Shown piece after piece: positions 24,421-35,161 of a DNA stretch of 64,000 nucleotides. The notes under the pieces are model-generated. The model was not told the origin of the DNA. It saw only the letters and a list, made by a program, of their open reading frames with translations, and searched no databases. The stretch is from Mytilus californianus (lineage: Eukaryota; Mollusca; Bivalvia; Mytilida; Mytilidae). Where the stretch lies: positions 84,322,324 through 84,386,323 of the forward strand of contig NW_026262723.1 of NCBI RefSeq assembly GCF_021869535.1, given 5' to 3'. Each line of letters opens with the position of its first letter. Within the stretch, counting starts at the first letter, position 1. The position numbers and the translations under genes were made by a program.

Positions 24421-26124
24421 AATATCAAATCATGTCGATTGTGAGTTAAGATACCGACACGTCAAGTTTCAACTTAACCGAAAATTGACCTCGCTTCAGT
24501 AATTGTGTAATTGTAGGTATTTAAAATAATATTGTGTAGTGATTACATTTTTTACACAACACATATGTCGTTTAAAGATAGACAACATAATGACCAAAAG
24601 AAGCAAAAAGACGAAAACACAAACAGCAGTCGATAAAACTGCACTGCAAACACAAAAGATTCAGCATCACAAATCCCACTAAAACTAAAATACCGAGGTG
24701 AAATCAAGTGCTCTAGTAGTGTCATTATTGCTGCTACACTAGTAACATCCATTGTACTACTCCGAGTAAAATCCGTTGATAATGCATTGTACAGTAGCGG
24801 ATTAGTAACTATGCTTTGTCTTACCATAAGACATTACAAAATTCTTTTAATTTCTGTTCATTTTTTGAGTGTCGCCGATGTACAAGTATATTCGTCACCA
24901 TATTGTAACAATCTTGATTGGAACCTTATACTCATAACTTAAAGTAATATCGTACTTTCTTATATTTAAAACAAATCTATATTCAAAAACGCTTTTGCTG
25001 TTTTTTAAACAATTCCTTGTTGTCCAGGAAATTATATAACACGGTTTAAGAATCATCATCATCATCAAGAAGATACCAGGGGAGTCGAAAAAAGGCAACA
25101 CCATGGATGTGAAAGTTTGAAATGAAAACCATTTTCAGAACAAAGGATTTAGGTTTTGATACTTTCGGTGATGAAGCAAATTGAATATTTTGTAAAAAGA
25201 AGCGCAAATATACAGAATTCAAATATTGCAAAAATATTGTAATTATTTCACGTTATTTGCATTTTTCTCAAATCCCTGTCCTACGATTTTTCATAAAAAA
25301 GGGTATGTTATTACCACTAAAATTTCCGTTTATTTATACGAAAACTATAGTGGGTGACCGAATTATTTTTGCTATATAAATCATTCAAGTGTCTGTGCTA
25401 TATCTAAAATGTCAAATATAAGAGTTCGAACCACAATACAGTTTCGACATCAAGATTTAATTTTTCCTTTTCGGCTTTTATTTTTACGCTGTACAGATGA
25501 TTCATCTATTCAAACTAAAAACAAATCAATGACCCACTATAAAATATATATCAATAAAACAAAAATTTCTATAGTAATAACGTATCATCTTTTTAAAACA
25601 ATTCAGACGACAAGGTTTCGAGAAATGATATATTTTGAAAAGTAACAATGGCTGAACTTAGTCTTGGTATGATTGGCCATGTTATTGCAAAGACATAAAG
25701 ATCCAAAGTGTTATATCTAATAAACTAATATTGCATCATTGTTACCTTGTTTGTCATCATCGAAGAAAACTTTTCTAGAGTTTTTTTTCTTTCATTACTT
25801 CTGTTGACCTTGTAGTTTAAGAGGAGATTCTTTTTAATATGGATAAAATGGTTGACCTTGGTCACTATATACCTACCACGTTTGGTTTAAGTTCCGTTTG
25901 TATTTTCAGAAGGAATGACAACGTTTTGAAAAGATAATGAACAAATGACGTTTGAAAAGAGTTGGCAATAGATCACTCTGCTGTTTAGGTCAATTGAGCT
26001 TAAACATAGATGGATATATAGAACCAACATTTAGACTTTATAAAATCACTGTATTAGTGAAGCCATCAGATTTATACAAGGATATTAAACATTATAGTAT
26101 ACTTATAACACAAATCTCATTAAA
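24421..26124. other. gene-free stretch
   Basis: No supported gene. Several short open frames on both strands have no motifs. A (ATC)n-like run lies at 25048-25068. Confidence 0.4.
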
Positions 26125-27005
26125 TCAAATAACTTGATAACATTTGTCGACTTGTTTCTTTATTATTATGAGGCTGACTTCATACAGGAACTTCTTAGGA
26201 AGAAAGATAAGGAGTTAGCAATGTCCTTTAACTTTACGTTCCGCTATATAGATGATGTTCTCTCACTAAATAATACAAAATTTGGTGACTATGTTGAACG
26301 AATCTATCCCATCGAACTAGAGATAAAGGATACTACAGATACAGTTAAGTCTGCCTCATATCTTGACTAACATCTAGACAATGAGGGTCGGTTGAAAACA
26401 AATCTTTACGACAAAAAAGATGATTTCAGCTTCCCAATTGTGAACTTTCCATTTCTATGTAGCAACATTCCAGCAGCGCCTGCATACGGAGTATATATCT
26501 CCCAATTGATACGATATTCCCGGGCTTGTATTTCCTATCATGATTTCCTTGATAGAGGATTGCTGCTCACAAGGAAGCTATTAAACCAAGAGTTCCAAAT
26601 GGTGAAGTTGAAATCATTCCTTCGTAAATTTTACGGTCGCCATCACGAGTTGGTTGACCGTTATGGAATAACCGTTTCACAGATGATATCGGATATGTTC
26701 CTTATGTCGTACCTACAATACCCTTCCCTTTTCACGAATGTGACCTACCGAATTAGACTAATTACCGGATTTGTAATAACACAAGCAACACGACGGGTGC
26801 CACATGTGGAACAAGATCTGCTTACCCTTCCAGATCACCTGAGATCCCCCCCAGTGGGGTTCGTGTTGCTCAGTCTTTAGTTTTCTGTGTTGCGTCATCT
26901 GTACTATTATTTGTCTGTTTGTCTTTTTATTTTTGGCCATGGCGTTGTCAGTTTGTTTTCGATCTATGAGTTTGACTGTCCCTCTGGTATCTTTCGTCCC
27001 TCTTC
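26125..27005 (+). mobile_element. Penelope-like reverse transcriptase relic, copy A, with 3' tail
   Basis: Three neighbouring open pieces read as the central and C-terminal part of a reverse transcriptase. Seen in order: DLFLYYYEADFIQELL, FRYIDDVLSLNN (the catalytic DD pair), YVERIYPIELEIKDTTDTV, then after one stop (26368-26370) DDFSFPIVNFPFL, YGVYISQLIRYSRA and KFYGRHHELVDRY. Just upstream, LIDNI runs directly into VDLFL. The block that should contain GIPMGTNCAPLL is therefore missing: a short internal deletion. After the coding part comes the tail with ggttcgtgttgctcagtctt and a final gtatctttcgtccctcttct. The copy is non-functional; the stop and deletion are visible. It belongs to the same subfamily as the - strand copy at 40 kb. 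Confidence 0.8.
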
Positions 27006-27519
27006 TGTCGAAATTATTTCTATTGCTGTTAAGAACTCACTATTTCCACGATTTGTTTTATGTGTAATTGTTTCATGTATTCGCTCATAACACAGTGAGA
27101 CTAAACAAAATCACCCTATTTACCAAACTATCGATTAATCAAAACATCATTATGCAATTAAAAACTTTTAAATTAAAAAAAGAATATTTGTCGAAAACAA
27201 ATTGCTTTGCTGATCCTTACTTTTATTTCCAGGACTGCGTTCATCATGTACTTGAAAAGACCATGTAGTAGAATATCGCTTATCTACTGTTACCTTAAGT
27301 TGCTATATTGAAATAAGTTTCTATAGTTATGTTTATGTTATCAATTCAAACGAGTATCACTAACATTTCTAACATTTGCATTGCTTTAATTTTCTTTTTC
27401 CAAGCGTGCAATTATGTATAACATATGTGATAGATCTGTGTTGGTGTTAATAATAGAAATTCTTAATAAAAAAAAAAGCAATCAATCACGAATACAAGGT
27501 TGATTTTCTAAAGAACCGT

Positions 27520-27630
27520 TTTATTCATTGTTGAAAGATGAACATTACGATGTAGTTCTTCACATCCTTGTCGTCTTTTGTGTATAGTTGTCTTATTGAT
27601 AATCATATAACATCTCCATGTTTTATATCG
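27520..27630 (+). mobile_element. weak relic of the GTGGATAG-type retroelement 3' end
   Basis: It retains tattcattgttgaaagatga, a tgtatagttgtcttattgat patch and ataatcatataacatctcca in the right order, each with changes from the clean copy at 32.9 kb. Confidence 0.4.
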
Positions 27631-27937
27631 ACAGAAAATTAAAAAAAATATTTATAAGGTTAAACAATCTCTGTTTCCTAATACATGTGTTAAACAAATC
27701 TCTTATCATATTGTTTCTCCTGTAATTAAGACCTGGTTAAACCAAAGCATAGTAACAACGCATATCACAATTTCTCCATGTCTAAAAAGCGACATGGTTG
27801 TGAAAAGACTTGTTTAATGCGGGTAGCGAAAAGGTTTTCTTGCAAAATTTTTAAGTTATTTTCGTCGGAGATTCTGCAATTGACAGCCTGACCTATCGTC
27901 AAAACTTTGGATTCTGTCGTATAATCTGTTGTCTAGC

Positions 27938-28020
27938 CTGCCTTGCGGTGAAAGTTTAATTTACTTGGAGTTCGGTTTTTGGTAATTTTACTTTTTACTA
28001 TTAGTCGTAATGTTTTCCAT
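27938..28020 (+). mobile_element. end fragment of a Penelope-like 3' tail (subfamily B)
   Basis: Contains ttacttggagttcggttttt and ggtaattttactttttacta, the terminal part of the tail family. Confidence 0.45.
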
Positions 28021-28369
28021 ATGTTGGCTTGTCAGACGTATTGACTAAAACGTTAGAGAGGTCGGGCCAATTTCCCCTTTTCTTGTTTCACTCCCAGGGT
28101 CAAAATCTAAAAGTTATCAATCTCACTGGAATTTGATCTATATCATATACTTACATAAAGTTATCATGAAATTATATTATATTTCGACAATTTTCCATAA
28201 AATCAAAATGTCATTCAGCGTTACATGTTGCTGTTGAAGGTATTTTGATGAAAAATTGCAAATTATACATCGCATATCTCTTACCGATATGAAATAATTT
28301 GTTTCCGAAAGACAATATATAGCTTAACTTTCAACAGAAAATAGAAATCATACTTGTACACCTTGGACT

Positions 28370-28720
28370 TTTTTGTGATTTTCCGAGTAAAACTCCGGTA
28401 GGAACGCTCAAACCCCAAAAGTTGTATACACAAAATGAGTACGCATAGACCTGATGAAACCCTGACTACTGAGTTGATGAAACATTCGGAGACTAACAGT
28501 CTACTAGCAGCGGTATCGGTCTTCGTGCCAGACATTATTGAAAATAACTTTAAAAAATGTTAGTGCGTTCAAAGCGCTTTCCTTGGTTCATCTTTATTGT
28601 AAACGCTCTTACCCCTATTAATGAAAGCCAATGATGTATAACTACTTGAATACGGAGCTTACGGTCAAAAGGAACCTAAAAGGAATAGCCCAATAGAATC
28701 ACGGTATTCTAATGCCTACA
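28370..28720 (+). repeat. diverged interspersed repeat (gcgttcaaagcgctttcc type)
   Basis: The second half (28560-28700) shows gtgcgttcaaagcgctttcc, aaacgctcttaccccta-like and acggtcaaaaggaacctaaa with aggaatagcccaa, in the order seen at 23.2 kb. The first half has ggaacgctcaaaccccaaaa, so two monomers may lie head to tail here. Confidence 0.5.
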
Positions 28721-28762
28721 GCAAAAGCAAGAACGTTGAAACTTTCTAGATGTGACAAGCAC

Positions 28763-28902
28763 AATTGATATAGATATGATGAACATGTAATTGTTTGCAT
28801 ATGCATATGTCTTACAGTAAAATGACATTTAAAATTGATATAGATATGATAAACATGTAATGGTTTGCATATGCCTATGTTTTACAGTAAAATGACATTT
28901 TC
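28763..28902. repeat. tandem duplication of a 70-bp unit
   Basis: Unit 1 (28763-28832) and unit 2 (from 28833) both run aattgatatagatatgat, aacatgtaat, gtttgcatatgc, then tacagtaaaatgacattt. By eye they differ at only about four or five positions, so the duplication is recent. It ends exactly where the neighbouring hairpin begins. Confidence 0.85.
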
Positions 28903-28953
28903 TTCAGAACCACAACATGGCATTATTTGATTTATAAACTTGTGGTTCTGAAG
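28902..28953. repeat. perfect 14-bp inverted repeat (hairpin)
   Basis: CTTCAGAACCACAA at 28902-28915 is matched by its exact reverse complement at 28940-28953, leaving a 24-base loop. It abuts the 70-bp tandem duplication. Confidence 0.8.
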
Positions 28954-29644
28954 CGAGTCTCCTTTAATGCAAGAAATGTACATGTGCAAACAATAACATG
29001 TTTCGATAATGCGTGCCCGGGATTCTTACACCTACAACAAAAGCATGTCATCTCGCAAAAATGTAGATGTCGCCATTTCATCATGAAATTATAAGTGTTG
29101 TCCCTTTCACGGCCGTCACTATGATATACCCTTGACATAAGCAGGGGTTCTTAAAATATATTGAAAGTTAAGGTGTTTTCTAAGTAAATGTGAAAACTCA
29201 TTCCTATATATTCGAAGATCAAGGCTTCTGACATAATCTTATATGATGAAAAGTTTATCTCTGCATTATTGCAAGATGTCATCATGACATTGCAGAAAAA
29301 GAGTTGTTCGTGACAACAACAAAAACAACTATCCTTCAATCAGAACGAGGGTTATATTTTAAACTATATCAATTTAACTATTCGTCGCAACCTCCATTTT
29401 TTTTCATTTAATCATATCATATGGTAGAAGTAATAATCTACAGAAACAGAGAAAACTTGAAATTATCATATGTACTTCACAGGAATATTTTGTTCCTCAT
29501 TCTATCATTTTATAATTAAATTCTTGCGACACCATATCTGCTTTGAAAACAGAAATTTTAACGAATCAAAAGAAAGGTTTATTTTTGATATCAATTTGTT
29601 TCTGAGAAATAATAACCGGTTTTTGTAAATAAACAAACAATTGT

Positions 29645-29850
29645 TTCAAATTACAGATAAACTCATCATAGATACCAGAATTAAAATTTTGTACGACAGA
29701 CACGCGTTTCGTCTACAAAAACTCATCCATCAGTGACGCACTAATAAAACAAATTAAAATGGGCCAATAAAGAACGAAGTTGTAGAGCATTGTGGACCCA
29801 CAATTCCGAAAGGTTTTGCAAAATACAGCTCAGGTAATTTATTCCATTAG
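29645..29850 (-). repeat. GACGCGCG-family repeat, reverse orientation
   Basis: Ordered landmarks: actcatcatagataccagaa, ttaaaattttgtacgacaga, cacgcgtttcgtctacaaaa, catcagtgacgca, aacgaagttgtagagcattg and ccgaaaggttttgcaaaata. This is the standard order of the family on the reverse strand, cut off after about 200 bases. Confidence 0.75.
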
Positions 29851-30559
29851 TTAAAAACCTTTAGTTTTTAGAAAAATTCTAAGTTTTTTAAACAGTTAAA
29901 CTATAATTATGACCATTTTAAATCGTGGAGTGACAAATAAAAAGAGTGTTTATTTTACGACTTCAATGGACCGGCATAACTGCAGGCTAAAAATTATTTT
30001 TGCAAAGTCAATACCTTTATCTTACTTTTAAGCCATTTCCTACGGTGCGGTTTTTCTGATGAAGGACTTCATAAGCATAATTGAAACTGATATTTAAGCA
30101 ATAACTATAAATGAAGACCAAACATAACATGCAGCCGCTTGAACAGATACTAGTTAAATGCAGTCCTTAGATATATCAAATGGGACACACCCAACACCAT
30201 CTGAAATATCTATTGCATTTTCCACACAACGCACTCCTTGCTTACTTACGAAGTTTTTGTTGTGGATAATTGATACTTAAGCTTACAAGGGGGAGGAAGA
30301 TGCTTCTGAACCTCCGGACGACTAGATCTGAAAAGTAGTCTTGGCAACAGCAGAATGATTAGTTACATTAAGCTATTAACTTGTTAACCCATTCCATCTC
30401 GAGTTGGCATTAGATAACAAATATGATTGACAATCTAAATTCCCATGGCTTTTGTGCATCATACTCGGAAGTACGAAGATATCTCACTAGCATAGAATCT
30501 TTGGAAATAAGCAGAATCCAAATATGTAATATTTACCTAGCAGTATTGCTGCATTTGAG

Positions 30560-31385
30560 GAAACAATGTTTAGATATGACCATATAATATACATTTCTCA
30601 ACTCATTCGGTATTCAAGAGTTTGCAGGTGCTACTCAGACTTTATGAAACGTCACTAGTGTCTGATCAGAAAGTTGATGAACCAGGGTTATGTCAAAGAA
30701 CGTCTCGTCCTTCTTCTGAAAAAGTTCATCCGAAGATAACAAGGCCTTGTCGATAAATATTCCGTATCACATGCACAAATAATACATGATGGTTTTGAAG
30801 TGTAGATTCAAGATACTTACGTTGTTTATCATCTTAATTACGTGTTGTAGTGTTCTTTTTATTTGTCTTTGTATATATTTTTAACCTTTACTGTTTAGTC
30901 AATTTTTTGTAATACCCTTTTGACGTGGCTTGGTATTTATATTGTGCTATGGTCATATTTTGTATTCTTGTCTTACGTTTTTGCTTGTGTGCTTGGTCTA
31001 TATAGTGTTTATATGCCATTTTGTTTTTCTTTGTTGACATAGTTTTTTGTTTTTATAGTGATTAAAATTATAACTTAATGTTGACTGCTGTACCCCAATT
31101 TTTGACATCTTTACCCATTATGTCTTTTTTTTTTTTTGCTCACACATTCTTGTCAATATATTGGAATTCTATTCGACAGTCATATAAGTTAGATTATTAG
31201 CTAGCTATAAAACCAGGTTTAATCCATCATTTTCTACATAAGGAAATGCCTGTACCATGTCAGGAATATGACAGTTGTTTTCCGTTTGTTTGATGTGTTT
31301 GAGCTTTTGATTTTGCCATTTGATAAGGGACTTTACGTTTTGAATTTTCCTTGGAGTTCGGTATTTTTGTAATTTTACTTTTTCA
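30560..31385 (+). mobile_element. Penelope-like reverse transcriptase relic, copy B, with full subfamily-B 3' tail
   Basis: About 30590-30780 reads, across frame changes, as ISQLIRYSRVC..YSDFMKRH and K..PRLSFFxKKFIRR-like remnants of the C-terminal reverse transcriptase part. It continues without a break into a long T-rich tail (30840-31385). The tail contains gttgactgctgtacccc, gctagctataaaaccaggtt, gtaccatgtcaggaatatga and the ggagttcggtatttttgtaa end. This locus shows that the widely scattered tail fragments belong to a reverse transcriptase element. Coding capacity is lost. Confidence 0.65.
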
Positions 31386-32399
31386 GCAAAATGAAGAGCA
31401 AACGTTTACCAGCAATTGTATGATGTTGCACAACAAGAAAATGGTCTATTGGAGACGTTTATACTCCCACATTATAAGAATATGAGGATTTCGTGGGCTT
31501 ATATGATTTACATTGCAATAATTGGTAATTTATTAACTTGTTGACTCTGAAATCTATCCTCCAAATACAATACACATATCCGTATTTGTGAACAGTTTAA
31601 TCGTGGTGTTCCAGAATTAACACTGCCCTATGAGGCTCTCATGGTTGCAATTGATTCAGACACATAAACTGTATAAAAAATATTGCACCTAACGCATGGA
31701 ATGCGTTCGTTGACTGTTATTGTTAATTGTTTGTCTCATCCAACAGCACTGAAGGCGTTGGAGATTTCTTTACTGTTTTTAAAGACTAGAGAAGAATTGA
31801 GAACGCATATCGGTTTTCTTCGAGGCACCTTTGTCATCAGATTTCCTTCAAGACCTTATTTTAACATGCAAGGGTAAATAACTTAAGTATTTGATCGTGT
31901 GGAGGGTCCGCGGGATGTAGGAATCATCCTACGCATTAAGCAATGTCTGATCAAAATATTTAAAGTCAGAAATATTGGGAAAATTATTACGGTATAACTC
32001 ATTGAGGTCGGATACAGCTTTGAATATGCCGATCGTTTAAACCCATGGGTGAATAATGAGGAGCCCGGAATTCTGAAAATGTTTTGCACTTTGCATGTTA
32101 AAGACCCTTGCAGCTACTCTTTCTGAGGGGTCAAAATTTCTACCCATACAATCCCCATAGTCATAACAAAAATATATATATATATATACGCTAACCTTTC
32201 AGTACTTCATTTAAACCATTTTATTCAGTTACCCTATGAAATATTTGCCGTTGGCGACCGGTATATAATTAAACAGGAACAAAATAAAGTTCGATTCATT
32301 TTCAAGAAACCGCTTAAAATTCAGAAATATGTCTTCAAATTTACATGTAATGTACCAATATCAATTGAAAGCCATTTCCTGTTTCATCTTTGGTTTTGT

Positions 32400-33010
32400 T
32401 GCCCACCTGAATGTCCCTAAAAATGGGCATTAGTCTTAGATACACGATTTCTTTTATTATTTGATATTGGCTTTCAACTAGCTGTCAGTAACTATGAGTA
32501 CTCTCAGATCTATACTTTGTGTCTATTGTTGTAAGGGATGTATAAATACCCTACCAAGTCCGGTCTGTGTTAGATGTTTTTCTGCTTTGTATCGATCTGA
32601 TGAGTTAAATCATTTTCAAATTATTTTTATAGGTTGTTCCTATCTTGTGTTGTAACACCATTGTCCCAGGTTAGGAAGAGGGTTGAGCGCTCACAAACAT
32701 GTTTAAATCCGCCATATTCTTTAGGTGCCTGTCCCAAGTCAGGAGCCTGTAGTTCAGTGGTTGCCGTTGGTTCATTTCTGTCATATTTGTTTTTCTTAAA
32801 TTGTTTTTTTTTTTTTAAATTAGGCCGTTAGTTTTTCAGTTGAATTATTTCATATTTTCATATCGAGCCTTTTATAACCGACCATACAGTATGAGTTTTT
32901 CTCATTGTTGAATGTCGTAAGGTTGCCTATAATTGCTTACATCCACTTCATTTGAACTTGGGTGGATAGTTGTCTCATTGGCAATCATACCACATCTTCT
33001 TCTTTTTATA
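32400..33010 (+). mobile_element. 3' tail of the subfamily-C retroelement, without coding part
   Basis: It aligns with the tail downstream of the reverse transcriptase at 35.2-36.6 kb: ctttcaactagctgtcagta, gagtactctcag, ttgtaacaccattgt, cccaagtcaggagcctgtag and aggccgttagtttttcagtt, ending with GTGGATAGTTGTCTCATTGG and caatcataccacatcttctt. It has no insertion at 32628-32632, where the 37-kb copy carries a 1.83-kb insertion, so it serves as an empty-site reference. Confidence 0.7.
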
Positions 33011-33289
33011 TTTGGTGATTACAATGTTTTCCAACTGATTCGAAAATGAACTGCTACTATTTATTTTTTCGTTAAAGGAGTAATGTTTTGTCTATTTCAC
33101 AATTCAGATATTATTAGCTGACTTTGTATAATCCCATGTGAAATTTTTAAACACGTATGAAAAACTCAACTACCGAACCTTGACCCAAAATTAAAAAAAA
33201 ACTTACCCCAATTTTCGATTCTACGACCATGCTAAAATTAAACATTGAATATTACTATAATCGAAAAATTGTTATTTAGCCTGCAGGTA

Positions 33290-33450
33290 GGGTGTTCCAT
33301 TAAAGTTGAAAACTTGGCTTGGTCACTCAACTAAATGATAATTCGTGTCAATAAAGCAATTCTAACTACTGTTCTGGTGATATCCCCGTAGAGGAAACCT
33401 CCACCAGCAGTGAAACCGACCCAGTGGTTGTAAATAAACCCATCATAAAT
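33290..33450 (-). repeat. GACGCGCG-family repeat, body end in reverse orientation
   Basis: Shows tggtgatatccccgtagagg, aaacctccaccagcagtg, gacccagtggttgtaaataa and cccatcataaataccagg, the end of the repeat body. The core is missing; the retroelement fragment starts directly after it. Confidence 0.65.
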
Positions 33451-33469
33451 ACCAGGAAAAGTTTGCTTC

Positions 33470-33625
33470 ATCTACGAAAGAGAGGCGAAAGATATCAAAA
33501 GGAACATTCAATACTCGCAGAGCGGTTTGTGTTCTTACCGGCAGACAAGGCAGCCAATAATGTAGTGGTAGTATGACGCATATACTACACGGAATTTCTT
33601 CAAAACGAACTTATCAATTCCTCAC
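33470..33625 (+). mobile_element. N-terminal fragment of a Penelope-like reverse transcriptase ORF
   Basis: With one frame change this reads RRKISKGTFN, then FVFLPADKAANNVVVV, then AYTTRNF/TEFLQNEL. The PADKAANNVVVV segment resembles the ADKG-type motif that precedes the catalytic core in Penelope-like reverse transcriptases. A TGA interrupts the frame after the VVVV stretch. The segment joins abruptly to a 3' tail, so the core of this copy has been deleted. Confidence 0.5.
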
Positions 33626-33901
33626 AATTATTTTATTTTATTTATTAATATTACTTTTACTGTTAAGTCTGTTTTTTGATATATCCATTTTACGTGACTC
33701 TGTATTTATGTATCCCCTCATACTTTGAACGACAAAATTATTTTATGTCTACCTGTGCGAATTTCAAACGCGCGATATTACGCCAGTACTTAAAACCTTC
33801 CATTCTTTATGGGTGGATTTCACATAGATAAATAAAATCGTATAATATAAGCAAAACGAGGATTTTAAATTTGATGTATGCCTTTTTGTGCTTCTTCTTT
33901 A

Positions 33902-34796
33902 CATGCGGGTACGAATAGTCAAATTGCCGTTCGTAGGCTACGCTTACCCGCATCCGGTTTTATGATAATATGGCATCGGATCGGGAATGAAATGTGAAAT
34001 ATATACGGAAATTGTCGCAATAAGTGAATAAATTGATTAAAACTACTCAGAAGTTTTATAAATATTTATATATAGGTAAGTGAACAGTTTTTCTCAGTTA
34101 ATAAATATTCTTAAAATGGAAGAGAGTGATATACATGTGGGGAAGACATTTCAAAGTTTTCATGAATTGGAACAATTTGTTCAAAACTATCAGTCGGGTA
34201 ATTTATACAATTGTATAAAAGAAACAACATTTGAAATGTGCAGGGTTGAAATAATCCTATTGGATATGTGAAATTTGTTTCAAATATTAATTAGTTACAT
34301 AAATCTTTTAAAATTGGTTTAATTTGACATTATTTCTTGCTTCTTTAATTTTTATATAGACACCAAATCTTTAATTTTAGTCGTGTAAGATATTTTAAAA
34401 TTTAAGTTTCTGTTTTACATTTTACTAAAAGATTATTTTTTAATCTCATATGGGTATTTTTTTAAATTCAGTAAAATTTAGTTTTTTAAATTTGCATTTA
34501 CATTTTATAATAGTATTAATTTTTATCATGTTTTTCTTTTACAGGGACTGTACAGTTTCATTTTCCATCAGTGTGCATTTAATTTGCGATGTTTATTATG
34601 TATTATTATCTAATAAATACAATTTGATAATATTATTTTTCATACTCTTCACTCGTTCTACACGAAATCCCCATATTATCGATAATTTCCGTATACATAT
34701 CACGTTTCATTCCCGATCCGATGCCATATTATTATAAAAACCGGATGTGGGTACGCGTAGCGTACAAATGGCATTTTGACTATTCGTACCCGCATG
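33902..34796. mobile_element. long-TIR foldback DNA element (about 115-bp inverted repeats)
   Basis: The left arm 33902-34016 begins CATGCGGGTACGAATAGTCA and passes through atatggcatcggatcgggaa. The right arm 34683-34796 is its reverse complement at close to nine positions in ten. Long inverted arms enclosing about 665 bp are typical of Mutator-like or foldback elements. I could not find the 8-9-bp target duplication expected of a Mutator-like element; the right boundary is blurred because CATGCGGGTACG is itself palindromically repeated there. A short open frame inside (34116-34271) may be a remnant of the element's protein. The element sits inside a retroelement tail. Confidence 0.7.
34116..34271 (+). 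pseudogene. short ORF in the long-TIR element, possible leader of a Mutator-like protein
   Basis: From the internal ATG the frame encodes 51 residues beginning MEESDIHVGKTFQSFHELEQ. A GKxFxSFxELExFVxxY pattern followed by a stretch ending in a stop resembles the N-terminal helical/zinc-binding leader of some FAR1/SWIM-type Mutator-like transposase proteins. The supposed domain is truncated and I see no DDE catalytic region. It could equally be coincidental. Its value is that it supports the Mutator-like reading of the surrounding inverted repeats. Confidence 0.3.
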
Positions 34797-35161
34797 CGGG
34801 TACGCGCAGACACTGCCTTGTTTGTTTTTATAGTGATTAAGATGATAACACAATGTTGACTGCTGTACCCCTATTTTTGACATTTTTACCTATTGTATGT
34901 TTGTTTTGTTCACGCATCGTTGTCAATATAATGGAATTTGATGCGACTGTCATACAAGTGAGAGGTTTAGCTAGCTATAAAAACAGGTTCAATCCACCAT
35001 TTTCTACATAAGAAAATGCCTATACCAAGTCAGGAATATGACAGTTGTTATACCAATTCGTTTGATGTGTTTGGTTTTTTTTTTTTATTTTGCCATTTGA
35101 TTGGGGACTTTCCTTTTTGAATTTTCCTCGGAGTTCAGTATTTTTGTGATTTTACTTTCCT

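Larger units (their letters stand above)
33640..35160 (+). mobile_element. subfamily-B retroelement 3' tail split by a foldback insertion
   Basis: The left part (33640-33900) matches the early tail seen at 30.87-31.03 kb: acttttactgttaagtctgt and acgtgactctgtatttatgt. The right part (34815-35160) continues with ttgtttttatagtgattaag, gttgactgctgtacccct, gctagctataaaaacaggtt and the ggagttcagtatttttgtga end. Between them lies the long-TIR element at 33902-34796, so the tail is an older host for that insertion. Confidence 0.65.

Noticed and set aside
34450..34737. 95-residue frame inside the foldback element
   Set aside because: It runs into the right inverted repeat arm and reads T-rich DNA as hydrophobic residues; no motif.
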